A stretch of 64,000 nucleotides of DNA from Torreya grandis (Eukaryota; Streptophyta; Pinopsida; Cupressales; Taxaceae): positions 2,620,001 through 2,684,000 of the forward strand of contig JARHVA010002004.1 of NCBI GenBank assembly GCA_037957365.1. Direction: 5' to 3'. The notes beneath the pieces were generated by a model, which was given only the letters and a program-made list of their open reading frames with translations, had not been told where the DNA came from and did no database searches. Positions 24,111 through 36,599 of the stretch are shown here, piece after piece; positions within the stretch are counted from its first letter, which is position 1; every line of letters starts with the position of its first letter. The position numbers were made by a program, and so were the translations under genes.

Positions 24111-25316
24111 TGTAGTCATGTAGAATGTGAAATTGTATATCTTTAGTATGGATAAGACACCTAATCCATAGGTCCTCCTATTGGTTCACATAACCCTTCT
24201 AGACTACTTCTTTAACTAATTTCTAGTCATCTAAAACTTTCTAGACTTAGCATTTTTAGACCCAGGCAACCATTCCAAGCCTAGATCCATCCCCCAAGGT
24301 CTTTTTCACTCTATAAAATAGTGCCCAAATAGGATAGGAGTGTTGGAACCTAGGGTTTCCTATTTTTGGTTTTGTTGTCTAAATTCACTTTTTGTCCTAA
24401 CAGTCAGATTCTTTTGGTTCTTTATCTTTTCCCTTATCAGCCTAACATGAATTCATTTAACCCACAATCATATATTTCCCTATAAAATTACATTCTAAGT
24501 CCATTTAGAAGCATTGATACTCATTTTTAAGAGAGACATAAGAATATAAGCAAGTACACTCAAGTACTCTTCCCTATTCTTTGCATATAACCTTCTAATA
24601 TTATTCAAAGCCTACTCAAGTCATTGCACTAGTCCCTATCCAGCTGAAGCACATCCGATTTCACATTTTAGCTACATTGATCATACACAAATTACACCAA
24701 TCACTTCAATGGTATAACTGCATTAGCTTGATCCCTCTTTAGAGTATTGGTATGTAGGTAGCATGCCCACACATGGGGTGTGAAGTGTGTCTAGTGTATC
24801 CTTTACACACTAACCCCTTCTCTTTCTTTCCCAAGTTTGAATTCAAATTCAAGCACCAAGATATTTTAAGAGTTTTTAAGATTAAAATATGCACATAATG
24901 AGCTCCACAAGGTCCCAAACCCTAAAATTTTAGTGATAGGGTAAAATAGGCATGTTGAACAGAACTTAGAAAGCTTTCAACCTTAGGACAACAATGCTGG
25001 AATAGGACTATAACTCCAAATAATAGGGTGTCCAATTTTTGGCACTCTTGTATAATCAAGAAATGAATTATAGAGACCTATTTTTAACTATTTCTCAATC
25101 CTGCTTCTCTAGTATTAGATCTTGTCTCGGTCCAAATCAGTCAGAATAAGCGAAGTTCTAATCTCTCTCACTTCCTACTATATTTAGAAAAGATAAAAAT
25201 ATAATATATTTACAAAAATTAGTAGGTTAATTCTTACATATTTGTTTATTGATTTACATTTCTCAGCCCCTTTATTATTTAGGAATATATCTCCAATATT
25301 TGAAAATAATAAAACA
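24111..25316 (+). repeat. 5' LTR of element 2
   Basis: It is 1206 bp, beginning TGTAGTCATGTAGAATG and ending AATAATAAAACA. It aligns with 31179-32375 throughout, for example AAGACACCTAATCCATAGGT in both. A CTATAAAATAG stretch near 24311 is a possible TATA box. Confidence 0.92.
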
Positions 25317-25336
25317 TTTGGTGAACCTGACTTCAA
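25317..25336 (+). other. Primer-binding site of element 2
   Basis: TTTGGTGAACCTGACTTC directly follows the LTR end. It starts with TGG, as expected from pairing with a tRNA CCA end. I did not assign the tRNA. Confidence 0.65.
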
Positions 25337-25866
25337 ATTTTTGCACAAAAACCCTAAAAACCTTAGGGATAATTATTTTTTATTTTTTGAAATATTTTCT
25401 TAATTTTTCCTGAATTTAAAAATATAAAACTAAAAATTAATTGAAATATTTTCAATAAATTCATCCAAACCCAAGTTTACACGTACTAGGTCCTGTTTGC
25501 ATACAAACACTTTCAAACCACTAAGAAAAATATATTGCTAATTTTAGAAATATTTTTAGATTTTTACTAAAATTTTCAAGCTAAATTCTAAAAATTCATA
25601 GTAAATTTTTAAAATTATCAAACTAATTTTGAATTTTTTTCTTTTTAAACCCTAGTTAGATCGACTAGTTCCCAATTATTTTTCAGGCATATTCCAATCA
25701 TTTTCTACATTTTTAGTTGCATATCTAAATCAAAAAATCAATTTAAAATTCAAAACTTCATAGTATTTTGTAAATAATATTTAAAAAAATCCCTAGTTAC
25801 ATGTACTAGCTCTTTTTTGCTTGTTGAAGTATCACCTTATATGTTTCAGAGTTTTATATCCTTTTC
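25337..25866. other. Element 2 leader
   Basis: This is AT-rich untranslated sequence between the primer-binding site and the first gag ATG. No motif is seen. Confidence 0.5.
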
Positions 25867-28171
25867 ATGCATATTCCAATTCCCTGCTTAGATTATATCA
25901 ATTTAATTTTTGATACTATCATCCAAGTTATTTTCCTTATGCCACATAAGTTCATTTCATATCTTCCTTCAAGATTAAGTGTAAGACTTAGTGGCAATCC
26001 TCCTGGGTTCACCCAGATTCCTTCAATTCGCTCATATATAATGGACAAACAAATAGGTCAGACTCCTTCCATATATGCTACACATCTAAATTATATAAAT
26101 TTTGATAAAAATAACTTTGACCATGAACAATATGAAATAAACAATGATGAGGTACATACAAATGCTCATGCTCCACCACATTAGACAACTGAGCCACTTC
26201 CATAGATTGTTGATGATGAAGTTGTCCTCAACAAAAATATGGTTTTACAAAATTTTAGAGAAAGACTTAAGGAACAGCCTAAAGATCATACACTAATTTT
26301 AAAATCTATCATGGAAATAAAAAATTCTAAATAGGTTGAATATTCCATTCATTTAGAGTAGCTAGTTGCAAATAACACTATGGGGGCAACTATCTCTCAA
26401 CAACCCCCTATAGCAACCTAGCCTTCTTCCATGCCACTAGCTATAACTAGTACATCCCTATCTCCAGATGTGGTAGACTTTATGTAAGAGATAATATCTC
26501 TTCAATCCAAGGTGAAACATCTTGAGAAAGGTATTTCTATACCTACATAGGCATCATATTTTTTTGCTTTAATAAATACACCATTGGCATGTCACATTGC
26601 TTCTACCCCCTTGCCACAAGGATTTGTTCAACCCGATCTTACTCTTTATGATGGCAAGGGTGATCTAAAGACACATTTAAGATATTTTCACATATCAAGT
26701 TTGGATTATGTACCTAATGACTAGCTAATTACCAAACTTTTTCCATGGAGCCTAAAGGATTATGCCTTACAATGGTTTTATAGTCTACCAAATCAATTAG
26801 TCATGACATTCAATCCTTTAGCAGTCATTTTCCTAGCACATTTTAGTATCAATATTGGTGATAAGGTTTCATATGGATATATTGCATAGCATAAACAAAG
26901 GTCAAATTATTTTCTCATGGATTACGTTCTTAGATACAATACTATTCTAGCTAAGTTAACTAGCCCCATGGCTAATCAAGAGCTATAGGAAATTTTCAAA
27001 TAGAGCCTTCTACTAGCACTACATGAATCTATTTTATTCAAAATATTATCTTCCTTCACTGAATTGTGGGATACACTCAAAGGAGGAGAACTCAAGCTAA
27101 TTTTAATGGGCAAACCCAAGTATTCAAGTATCCTAGACATAACTAATAAGAGTAACAACAAAGTCCCATACAAGGTCAAAATTAATGATAATAAGAATCA
27201 GAATCAACTAACATTTAATGTAGCTTTCAAGCCCCCTTAATGTGTGGTTATATCGGTACCTCCTCATTGTATATTTACCAATCTACCAATTCCTCTATCC
27301 AAGGTTTTATAGTAGTTATTAGAATGAAACCTCATCACTCTCCCTCCTATTTGGGAAGTAGATCTAGCAAATTATCTTCCATAGGGATATGATCAACATG
27401 CATTTTGCAATTTTCATAGGGCACAAGGACATACAAAAAATATATGCATCATTTTGTGATAAGATACAAGATTTGATTGATGATAATCTACTTGATCTAG
27501 GCACTTTAGTTGAGCCTCCAAAGGCAAAACCAACATAATATAAAGCTTTGAAAATATTATTAGATCCATTTCCATAGTATTCTAAACAAGAGTAAGGAGA
27601 CACATTAGGTGTTCATCATACATACGAGGCACCTTTAATTGATTCACATCCTTTGAGTGGTATGATAGGGGTGAGTGATTTTAGGGTTCTAGCTAGGCCT
27701 TTCATATCTTTTTTATATCATGATATCATGGATGATAATACATGTTATAATACACTATTTAAAAGAGCACATATTTTGAATTAGCTTATTCACAATGTAC
27801 TCATTGACAATAGTTCTAGTCTTAACAAGTGCACTTTCACACTTCTACAACATTTGGGTTATTCAAAGTAGGATATCACTTTGATATACATAGTTATCAG
27901 TGGTTTCATTAGGAATATGCAGAGTTCATTAGTCAAGATATTACTTTCATTGTAGGTTGGTCCTACATATGTGGCCACACCATTCACTATAGTTCCAAGT
28001 GTAGGAGTTTTTAGCATTTTACTTGGTCAACCATGGATTCAAAAACTTAGGGTAGTACCTTCTATAATTCATAGATGCATGAAATTAATTCATGATAATT
28101 AGGTTATTATAGTTTGTGGGGTTCCTTATGAGTCACCACTCCCCACTTCAGAGCCATCTACCAAATTCTAA
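25867..28171 (+). pseudogene. Element 2 gag-protease remnant
   Basis: From ATG 25867 one frame is readable to about 27455. A single-base deletion then moves it to the next frame, which ends at TAA 28169-28171 (about 770 codons in all). The N-terminal part has a helical region (LQSKVKHLEKG). The Gag capsid domain follows at about 26620-27120: YDGKGDLKTHLRYFHIS, WSLKDYALQWFYSLPNQL, HFSINIGDK, then FTELWDTLKGGELK. A zinc-knuckle-like CNFHRAQGHTKNIC is at 27406. The aspartic protease is at 27790-28130: VLIDNSSSLN active site, then ILLGQPWIQKLRVVPS and CMKLIHDN. By hand count 18 of 23 internal stops are TAG. After the protease the frame ends and no polymerase follows. Confidence 0.85.
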
Positions 28172-29301
28172 TCACCAGCTCTAGTTCTCCCATTAGTTTT
28201 AACTTCTCCAAGTTCAGTACAACTTCTACTTCTGATCTGGCCATAGTTACAACATCCATCACTATTATAAAGGGTTCATACACCCCCATAGTTTTAGAAT
28301 TATAGATAGCTTCTAGCTATAGTGTTCACACCTAGATAAATTACATTGTGGTCTCATACAGCTACATAAAGAGCACCTATTCACATAGATTTTTCTCCTA
28401 CTTTAAAATGGATCCCTAAGAGCCCTATAGTTGCATCCACTTCTTAGAGTCACAAGGGGATCCCACATTTATTTTACCCTTTAGATATTTCAAAGTATTT
28501 ATAACATACATAGATTTTAGCTGCATAATCATAGACACTCCATCGTGCTTCATGATCATGCATGATCCCATTATTTGATACAGGACACCATGATAGGGTG
28601 TCTCATCTGAGACTCATTGATTAATATCATTTATTTCCAAAATTGAATGTACATATTATCTCCTACTTGATTATACATATTTCAAGTATTTTCAAAAATA
28701 TAAAAACAACTATAACACTTCAAAAACATAAAAATATTCAAAAAATTGCAAAAAACACCAAAATATTTTATTGATTGTATGCATCATCCATGATTACATT
28801 ACTATTATCATGTTAGGACTTACATTTGATGTTTCATGTTATTGTATGTCAATTTATCTACACTATCATGCTTCACTTGATCTCTTTTGAGTGTGCACAG
28901 TGACATCCAACTCTTTGATTGCTTCAATCTACCCATCGAGAGGGCATTTCTACTTCTACATTCAAGACACATATCAATATACATACCCACTGGGGGAATA
29001 TTCTACATGAATACACCATCCAGGTTATGTCATTCTTACACTACACACTTTGATTTATCATACTAATGCACATTAATTACTAAATTACATAGATTACTAC
29101 ATTGACATTTCACTAGTACCTGGAACTTGTGTATTTCTTAGCATATACCTAGTTTTTTACTACACATTTTTTACATACTTTCACATTTTCTTTGATTAGT
29201 TAGATATCTTTGTATCTTCTAGTTCTTACTTTTCCTTTCATTCCTTGCTTAGTGTAGCTTGGGTGATTGCATTTCTAGTTCTTTCTTGTCTTTTATTTAT
29301 G

Positions 29302-29375
29302 CCTTAGGACATATACAAATGTCCTTTGCCTCTATTTATGTGTGTGCCTTAGGACATTTTCCAATGTCCTTTGCT
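29302..29375. repeat. Twofold hairpin-like repeat
   Basis: The block GCCTTAGGACAT...AATGTCCTTTGC occurs twice, about 45 bases apart. In each, AGGACAT pairs with ATGTCCT across a short loop, giving two potential 7-bp hairpins. Confidence 0.6.
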
Positions 29376-30729
29376 TTTAATTTTCTATGTGTTGGTGGCC
29401 CTTGTGCCAATTTTGATTCTTCCACTTATATGTGTATGTCCCATTTGAACATGCCTTGTATGCTTTATTTTCAGTTTGAGGGACATGTGCCCATGTTTTT
29501 TATTTGTAGGGCCCCTTGGCCACCCTTGTATGATTATTGATTCTTACTTAATATGCTTATTTAATCCTCACTATGTGCAATGCCATGATTCTAATCATGC
29601 ATTTATCTTGCTTCTTGGATGCCATGATGGACATCATGCTCCATCCCTCCATACTTACCAAAAAACTAATAACTAACAACTAAATCTAAAATTACTAGTC
29701 TAGTTCAGTATCATACACATGCTCTTATATTTTTATATCTGTCTAAGATAACCCCTATTGATCTAATAATCTATTGATTCAAATATTTTTATAATGTAAA
29801 AATATCTTGTCAAATATTCAATGTTATATCTTGCATCTATACAGCTCAACACACTTGAAGGACTCCTTTTATTCTAAGGGAAGTCATGGTAGGTTCATCA
29901 TTCCTACCCTCAAAATAGGGGGAAAAAAATAGGGGTTTTATCATAGAGATCAAAGTTCATACCATGCAAAATAGCAGCATTCAAAACACTCAGTTTAAAA
30001 TCTAGAGGTCAAATCAGTCAAACTAGAGTAGAAAAATAATGACAATTTTAGATCAGCAGTCAGTTTTCACACTAGACAACAACACCAAAAATGGATAGTA
30101 GCACCAAAAATAGGGGTTTCCACATTTTGGTGCTCCTATCTAGGAATAAAAACACCCAAGGTTTCTAGAAACAGGCAAAAAGTTTAGTTGAGGGATAATT
30201 TTTGCACTTCTAGATTAGTCATATTTAGTAGTTTCAATATAGTTTTCTTAAATACAGTGAGTTATCATGCATGGCATGATCATTCCCACTTTTAGTTTAG
30301 ATTAGGTATTTGGCATAACTTATAGATCAGAATATATGTTTTAGACAATAGTGATTAGGTGTAATGTGCATGGCACATTGATCTTCTTTTCTTTTTGAGT
30401 TCAGTTTATTCTAGGCATTCTTAGTAGTTGTGTGCCTTACTTCATCTGTAGGTGATTGACATCATATTTGAGTAAAAAATTCATACAATTTTAGCTTTCT
30501 AAGTACCTAAGTTCTTGATTTGGCTTTCACATAAGCATTTTGCATCCATTTCAGAGAGGCTTTCATACAAGCCTATCCTCCATCTTTCAACATGGCTAAG
30601 AATGGCCTAGTTTCCAAAATCTATTTAGGATATTCATGCCACATTGTCATATTTCCATTTCATCCATCGGTTCTAGGAGCCATCTCATATGGCATCTATT
30701 CTATACTAGTATAAATTGATAGCTTCACT

Positions 30730-30915
30730 TCACAGGGCAATGATGGAGCCAAAGGTCTAGCTAACCTTTGTAATCTTGAGCCACCTATTCAGAGGAATTG
30801 GACACATAGTCTAGACATTGATTAGCACATGCATGATTTGTTAACTTCACATAATTGGTGATGATGGAGCCAAAGGGCCAGTCTTTGTATTCTTGAGCCA
30901 CTTTTTGGGGAATTG
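30730..30915. repeat. Two-unit imperfect tandem repeat
   Basis: CTTCAC..., GATGGAGCCAAAGG, and TTGTA.TCTTGAGCCAC recur in the same order about 120 bases apart. The units have diverged, so the duplication is old. No coding content. Confidence 0.6.
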
Positions 30916-31165
30916 AGCACTAATCTCCATTTATGATATTACTCTTGATTCAACACACACTCAATATCATCTGGCACATTCCAACATCATAATAGGTTTT
31001 TTATTGGTTCACGTACCCAATGAGGTGAATTCATTCCTTTCTCTTCTTCTTACTCAACTCTTGTACATTCTTATTTTAGATATAGGGTATTTAGTAAGAA
31101 CTAATATAATTTATATTTTATATTTTCCTTTATCCAAGTATTTCACTTTGTTGCATCACTAGAAT

Positions 31166-31178
31166 AAAGGGGGGGAAA
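31166..31178 (+). other. Polypurine tract of element 2
   Basis: AAAGGGGGGGAAA lies immediately before the TG that starts the 3' LTR. This is a textbook plus-strand primer site and fixes the LTR boundary. Confidence 0.9.
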
Positions 31179-32375
31179 TGTAGTCATGTAAAATGTGAAA
31201 TTATACAATTTCAGTATGGCTAAGACACCTAATCCATAGGTCCTCATGTTGGCTCACACAACCCTTCTAGGTTACTTCTTTCACCAATTCCCAATCATCT
31301 AAAGATTTCCATACTTAGTTTTTTTAGACCCAAGCAACCCTTTCGAGCCTAGATCCATCCCCCCAGGTCTTTTTCCCTCTAGATAATAGTGCCCAAATAG
31401 AATAGGAGCACTGGAACCCCAGGTGTCCTATTTTTAGCACTGTTTTCCAAGTTCACTTTTTGTCCTAATGATAAAAATCTTTTGGTTCCTTATATTTTCC
31501 CTTATTGTCCTAACATGAATTAATTTAACTCACGATCATTATTTTCCCTATAAAATGCCATTCTAATTCCATTTATAAGGTTTGGCACTCATTTTCAAGA
31601 GAGACGTAATAATAAAAGCAAGTACACTCATGCACTCTTCCCTATTCTTTGCATAGAACCTTCTAATATTATTCAAAGCCTACTAAAGTCATTTCACTAG
31701 TCCTTATCTAGATGAAACACATCCAATTTTGCATTCTAGTTTCATTGATCAGACATAAATTACACCAAGCACTTTAATGGGAGAACTACATTAGCTTGAT
31801 CCCTCTTTAAAGTATTAGTACGTAGGTAACATGTCCACACATAGGGTGTGAAGTGAATCCAATGTATCCTTTACACACTAACACCTTCTCTCTCCTTCCA
31901 AATTTTGCATTCAAGTTCAAGAAATAAGAGCTCTTAAGAGTTTTGAAAATTAAAATAGGCACACAACAAGCTTTATGAGGTCCAAGACCCTAAAATTTTA
32001 GTGACAGGGTAACATAGGCATTCTGAACAAAACCCAAAAAGCTTTCAACCTCATAACAACACCAAAATAGGACTATAGTACTAAACAATAGGGTTTCCTA
32101 TTTCTAGTGCTCTTGTCTAATCAAAAGTCTACAGACCTATTTCCAACTATTTCTCAATTCTACTCCTCCAGTATCAAATCTTGTCTCAGTCCAGATCAGT
32201 TAGAATAAGCTAAGTTCTAATATATCTCACTTCCTACTATATTTAAAAAAATAAAAATACAATATATTTTCAAAAATTAGTAGGTTAATTATTGCATATT
32301 TATTTACTGATTTACATTACTCAACCCCTTTATTATTTATGAATATAACTCCAGTATTCTGAAAATAATAAAAAT
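31179..32375 (+). repeat. 3' LTR of element 2
   Basis: It is 1197 bp, beginning TGTAGTCATGTAAAATG. It ends at 32375, where the terminal CA seen in the 5' LTR has become AT, and the target duplication GTATC follows. Confidence 0.9.
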
Positions 32376-32380
32376 GTATC

Positions 32381-34456
32381 CACATGGAGTAAAAGGTGGG
32401 TGGATAAAGTGTGCATGTTAAGGAGTTAAGGGATATAATGAAAATGACATAAAGGTTTTTAAATATCCATTGGTAAATAAAAACCATTAATAACCATCCA
32501 CGTGGGAGTGGGGATAATTAAATTTGGGGCTTGGCATAAGATTATCCAATGCTTTAATAAAACCATAAAATAGGAGAATAGGATTTAATTCAAAACATAT
32601 CCCATGGTTATTAATAACCATAACAAATAGGATATTAAAAATATTTTGAAAATAGAGAAATTATGGTGGGAATTATAAAAAATAATAATTTGGATATTAA
32701 TAATAAAGTATTATCATGATGGGATAATCATGGATATGTGGAACAAATAAGAGATATATCTTGGTGGCATTGACATAATTACATGGAAAAGTTTATAACA
32801 TTAGATGTTTAATGGTTACAAGGTAATATAGATAAATGGTTGGTTTGGTCTCACATTTGTAACACAACACCCATTATTAATAAAATAAATTAATTCAATA
32901 TAAAAAGTAATTGTATAAACTTTTTATATTTTTGCCACGTGTTGATTCTCCATTGTGACACTTGTTTTTTTTCACATTTTTCCATTTGAACCATATAATG
33001 AGTGAAAATCCTCCAGATCATGTGATATGGAATACCTTGGCATAATATACCAATATATTGACCCAAATGTGTGCCATAATGTTGTATTTTCTCTCAGTGC
33101 ATGTAAATTGCTGAATGATGTGTAAGCATTTTTATTATTTTTACATCTTGTTGGTTATGTTAGCCATGTAAACTTGTACTTCTTATTTTTTATGAATGTA
33201 TTTGGTTTTTAAACCCCGTATTTTCTTGAATATATGTATTGTGTATGTATATTAATAGGTGTTATGATGTGATCATGTACCACCTTATGATGTAAGTTCC
33301 CTCTTAAATCAATTTTCATTATTTTTATCGAAAATATGCTAAGGTATAGTAATTGTGTTATTTAGAGTGATCTCGCATCACTAATCTAGCATTGATTTTT
33401 GATGCAAGTAGGATGTTTAATATGAAAATAAAACTATATCTAAGATGATGAGACTAGGGTTGGGCTAGGGAGTGGAATCTCATGTAGGATAAAAACCCAC
33501 TTCTGTCCTTTGCATAAAGTAGCTACCTGATTCATTCAGGTTGTGCACCATGAGTGCCACAGGATGGCCATGGGACCTTCGTGTATAATGGTCACCTCTT
33601 GAATTGATTATTTTGTCAACTACCTCTTTGAATTTGTTGTATAAAAGACCTTGTGGAATTTGTCTATGTATCCTTGTAAAAGCACAATTTGGTCTTGAAA
33701 ATTAGAATTTTATGAAAAATCAGCAAGGTTAAAGTTGTTGAAATACAATACGTGTTAGCTCATGGAGTCAAGCATGTTATGCTAGAGGTAATGGTTGAAT
33801 CAAATGAAAATAATATTTTGGTATGAATATTATAAGTTGTTGATATGTGTTGATTGATAATTACAACTGTGTCATGTACAAGGTATTATTGTATATACTG
33901 ATTTTGTTTATCATATATATTTTTGATTGTTTAAGCATGGCTAAAATGCATGTTGATTTTATGCTCAAATGGAGCAATGTTAAGTACTAATCAGGTGGAT
34001 TTTATTACTTTTATGTATTTTTTAATGATACCATGAGGTAAGTGTAGTGAGATGGTGGGATTGTAATCCCTATAACCATAATGTGAGCTCACAAATTTGT
34101 GGAGAATGTGTTGAAAACCTTGGGGTTGAATGTGAGTGTCTGGTATAGCTTCGTTGATGTTTGAGGTGGTTGGTGTAGGATGCTATACTAACCCACAAAT
34201 GGTAAATGGTGAAATATAAGTAACCATGATTTGATGTATTTTTGTTCTTACAAACATTTTATGATGAATGGTACCAAGAAGATATGCATTCACCATACGT
34301 GTGGTGGGGACTATAGTAGTATGGTGTTGTTTATTTCCATTCTGGAATAAATAATCTAGATATGTGTGAAGCATACTTTAAGTGGTGGCAATGCCATGTA
34401 CTAGTATCAATGCTATGTTGTTTAGAATTTTGTAAAATAATATAAAATTGTGAGTT

Positions 34457-34506
<50 letters not shown>

Positions 34507-35484
34507 ACTTAAATGTTTTGGAAGATAACACTTCAATCCCAAGGATTTTTTGAACATCTATTGGACTGATTTTGGGAAAAAACTATTGAAGTTGTTAATT
34601 TTATGATAATAATTCCTCTTAGTGAGGAAAATTCTACCAAAAACTATTTTTTTGTTAAAAATTTGGTCCTATTTTCATGGATAGGATGGAATTTCTACTT
34701 ATGTTTTGTTTTTTTTAGCAACCAACTATGAAATTGTAGTTTAAATAGTACTAAAAAACTCTTCCATTATTAAATATTGAATTATATATGATAATTGTAG
34801 ACTTTGATGCATGTTCTTACATGAATTGACTAATTATCTAGCTGCATAGGTGGCTAGAAATCAAGCAAAATTTAATGGTACTATGTTGAAAGCAATGGTT
34901 TATTAACAAGCTTGCCAGGGTAAGGGTAAAATTAAGATAAAGGAAAATTTATTACTTTAAGTGTTAATATTCATGAGTGGAACTGTGGCCTTATGAGGCA
35001 CCAGATTTATACATTTATATGTTATCCTAGTTGCTTTTTGTAGAGTTTCATGGCCATAAAAAGGGGTGCGTGCAACACTTAGCTTTACTCACCTTGGCCT
35101 TCCAAAGGAAACCAAGACAATTTGGAAGTATGGTTTTCTACCTTGGTTAACGAAGGGCATGTTTGTCCCTGTAGTAATGTATGGATTTCAATAAGGTGAG
35201 GCTATGTATTTTACTCATGAGGTGAGTTTTTTATATCTTCTAGTTATACCAAGAAGGTAAGCATAGTATAATATTTCATGTTTTTGGTTATAGACTTCAC
35301 ATGTACGTCATATACATGACTGTTATGTTGATAATGTTTGCTAAAGTTTACCAATCTATTTAATTATATTCTTGAGCTATTTGTTAATTATTGTAATGAG
35401 TTTACATTTTGTGAAAATAGTGATGAAGTCTCTTTTTAGCATAGTGCATTTGTTGGTTACGTATTTGTCACTAGGATGACTCCT
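32381..35484. other. 3.1 kb without recognisable gene
   Basis: No coding motif on either strand. A retroelement-type purine tract closes this block at 35485, so part of it may be the interior of a further degraded LTR element whose left LTR I could not find. Confidence 0.4.
34457..34506. repeat. (TA)n microsatellite, interrupted
   Basis: An AT dinucleotide run of about 50 bases with single G and C interruptions. The minus-strand frame through it gives a Tyr-Ile repeat, which is not a protein. Confidence 0.95.
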
Positions 35485-35500
35485 CTTTAAGGGGGGAGGA
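35485..35500 (+). other. Candidate polypurine tract
   Basis: CTTTAAGGGGGGAGGA stands directly before TGTCATGACCCTGCC. This arrangement is typical of the 3' junction of plant gypsy elements. Confidence 0.6.
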
Positions 35501-35609
35501 TGTCATGACCCTGCCAGTTGGCACCCACCTTGTGACCAAATTTTCTAAATCTCATAATGCATTTTGAGGGTCATTGATCAGAGCTCGACCAATCTCCCTT
35601 GTAAATTTC

Positions 35610-35691
<82 letters not shown>

Positions 35692-36599
35692 AATACATGT
35701 AGTATATATAAATATCTACAACTATAAATATATACATACCATTTTTAAAAATGGGTGTAGGTATGATTGTCTATCTACGTGGCTAATGACAAGTTAAAAA
35801 CAACTAAAAAACATTGTATTCCCCTAACCATTGGATATTATAGAAGTTTGCCATGTTTTGGTTTAGAAAGAAATAGTAAATTTTTATGGGGAAGCTAAGT
35901 CTCCCTTTTAATGCTAGCTTTGGGCTATAGACTTGAGAGGAAAATCAAATTTTTCTTGTTAAGAGGCACCAGGGTTATGTGGCTAGGCTATAGCCTTTAT
36001 TTTTATTATTTTCATATTCCTTGGAAGTTGTTAACTTGATGGAGAATATTGGCTCTGGGGTTTGAAGGAGAGAGGAGTTAGGTTGATGCCATGGAGAATG
36101 GGAGGAAGGGAGAGAATAAGGAAAGTTGTAGGCCACCAATTTTATACAGCCATTATTTTCATTTTTTGAGAAACCTTACCCCTAGATATGGAAATAGGGC
36201 TTGAGGAAGAGGTAGCATTGGTGTGAGGCAGCAAGAGTTTGAGGAAGGGAAAGAAGAAATATGAAATAAAAGGAGTTTTTTTAGTATGGTGCCACATTGG
36301 GAGGTAAGATCTAAAATATAAAACCCTGCATACATTCAATCCTAGGCATGTGAATCATCTTCTTGTTTATACTCTAGTTAATAGATTTTATTTTGGTTTG
36401 TAATCCCTTTTTGAGAATCCTATTGGGGGCATACACCCATGTTGGTATGTTGGCCATACCCATATAGATTTATGTCATGGCCAGGTATAGGAGGGTTTTG
36501 ATTGTGTAATTTGTATGTTAAAAACACCTTATTGTGTTTAGGATTTTCTAAACAAGTGACTGGTTGCTTAAATTTATTATGCTAAAATGAATAAAAGGC
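35501..36599 (+). repeat. Candidate gypsy-type LTR, right end uncertain
   Basis: The block begins TGTCATGACCC after a strong purine tract and contains a long CT/TA microsatellite. The right end is not defined; repeat A copy 2 begins at 36600, so the LTR cannot extend further uninterrupted. I found no second copy in the window, so it may be a 3' LTR whose 5' partner was deleted. Confidence 0.4.
35614..35688. repeat. Compound (TC)n-(TA)n microsatellite
   Basis: About 31 bases of alternating TC run straight into about 44 bases of alternating TA. Both runs are perfect, unlike the decayed sequence around them, so the tract is probably length-variable. Confidence 0.97.

Larger units (their letters stand above)
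28172..31163. other. Element 2 non-coding interior
   Basis: These 3 kb lie where RT, RNase H and integrase would be in an autonomous element. I see no polymerase motif on either strand. Small internal repeats occur at 29302-29375 and 30735-30915. The block is probably a deletion or replacement fixed before this copy inserted, but one copy cannot show that. Confidence 0.6.
24111..32375 (+). mobile_element. Non-autonomous LTR retrotransposon (element 2): gag and protease only
   Basis: LTRs lie at 24111-25316 and 31179-32375, starting TGTAGTCATGTA. The target duplication is GTATA (24106-24110) and GTATC (32376-32380). The 5.9-kb interior holds a primer-binding site, one gag-protease reading frame (25867-28171), about 3 kb without coding sequence, and a clean polypurine tract. 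No RT, RNase H or integrase motif is visible on either strand. The gag zinc-binding motif closely resembles the first one of element 3, so the enzymes may have come from a related element. The LTRs differ at roughly one base in six over their first 140 bp by hand, so this is older than element 1. Confidence 0.88.

Noticed and set aside
29259..29540. 93-codon plus-strand frame with repeated ALGH..MSFA
   Set aside because: The repetition reflects the DNA hairpin repeat at 29302-29375. Composition is hydrophobic/Cys-rich without motifs, and it lies in the non-coding interior of element 2.
34331..34531. Minus-strand frame with long Tyr-Ile repeat
   Set aside because: It is a translation of the TA microsatellite and has no protein character outside it.
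35552..35737. Minus-strand frame with Arg-Glu and Tyr-Ile repeats
   Set aside because: It is a translation of the compound TC/TA microsatellite.
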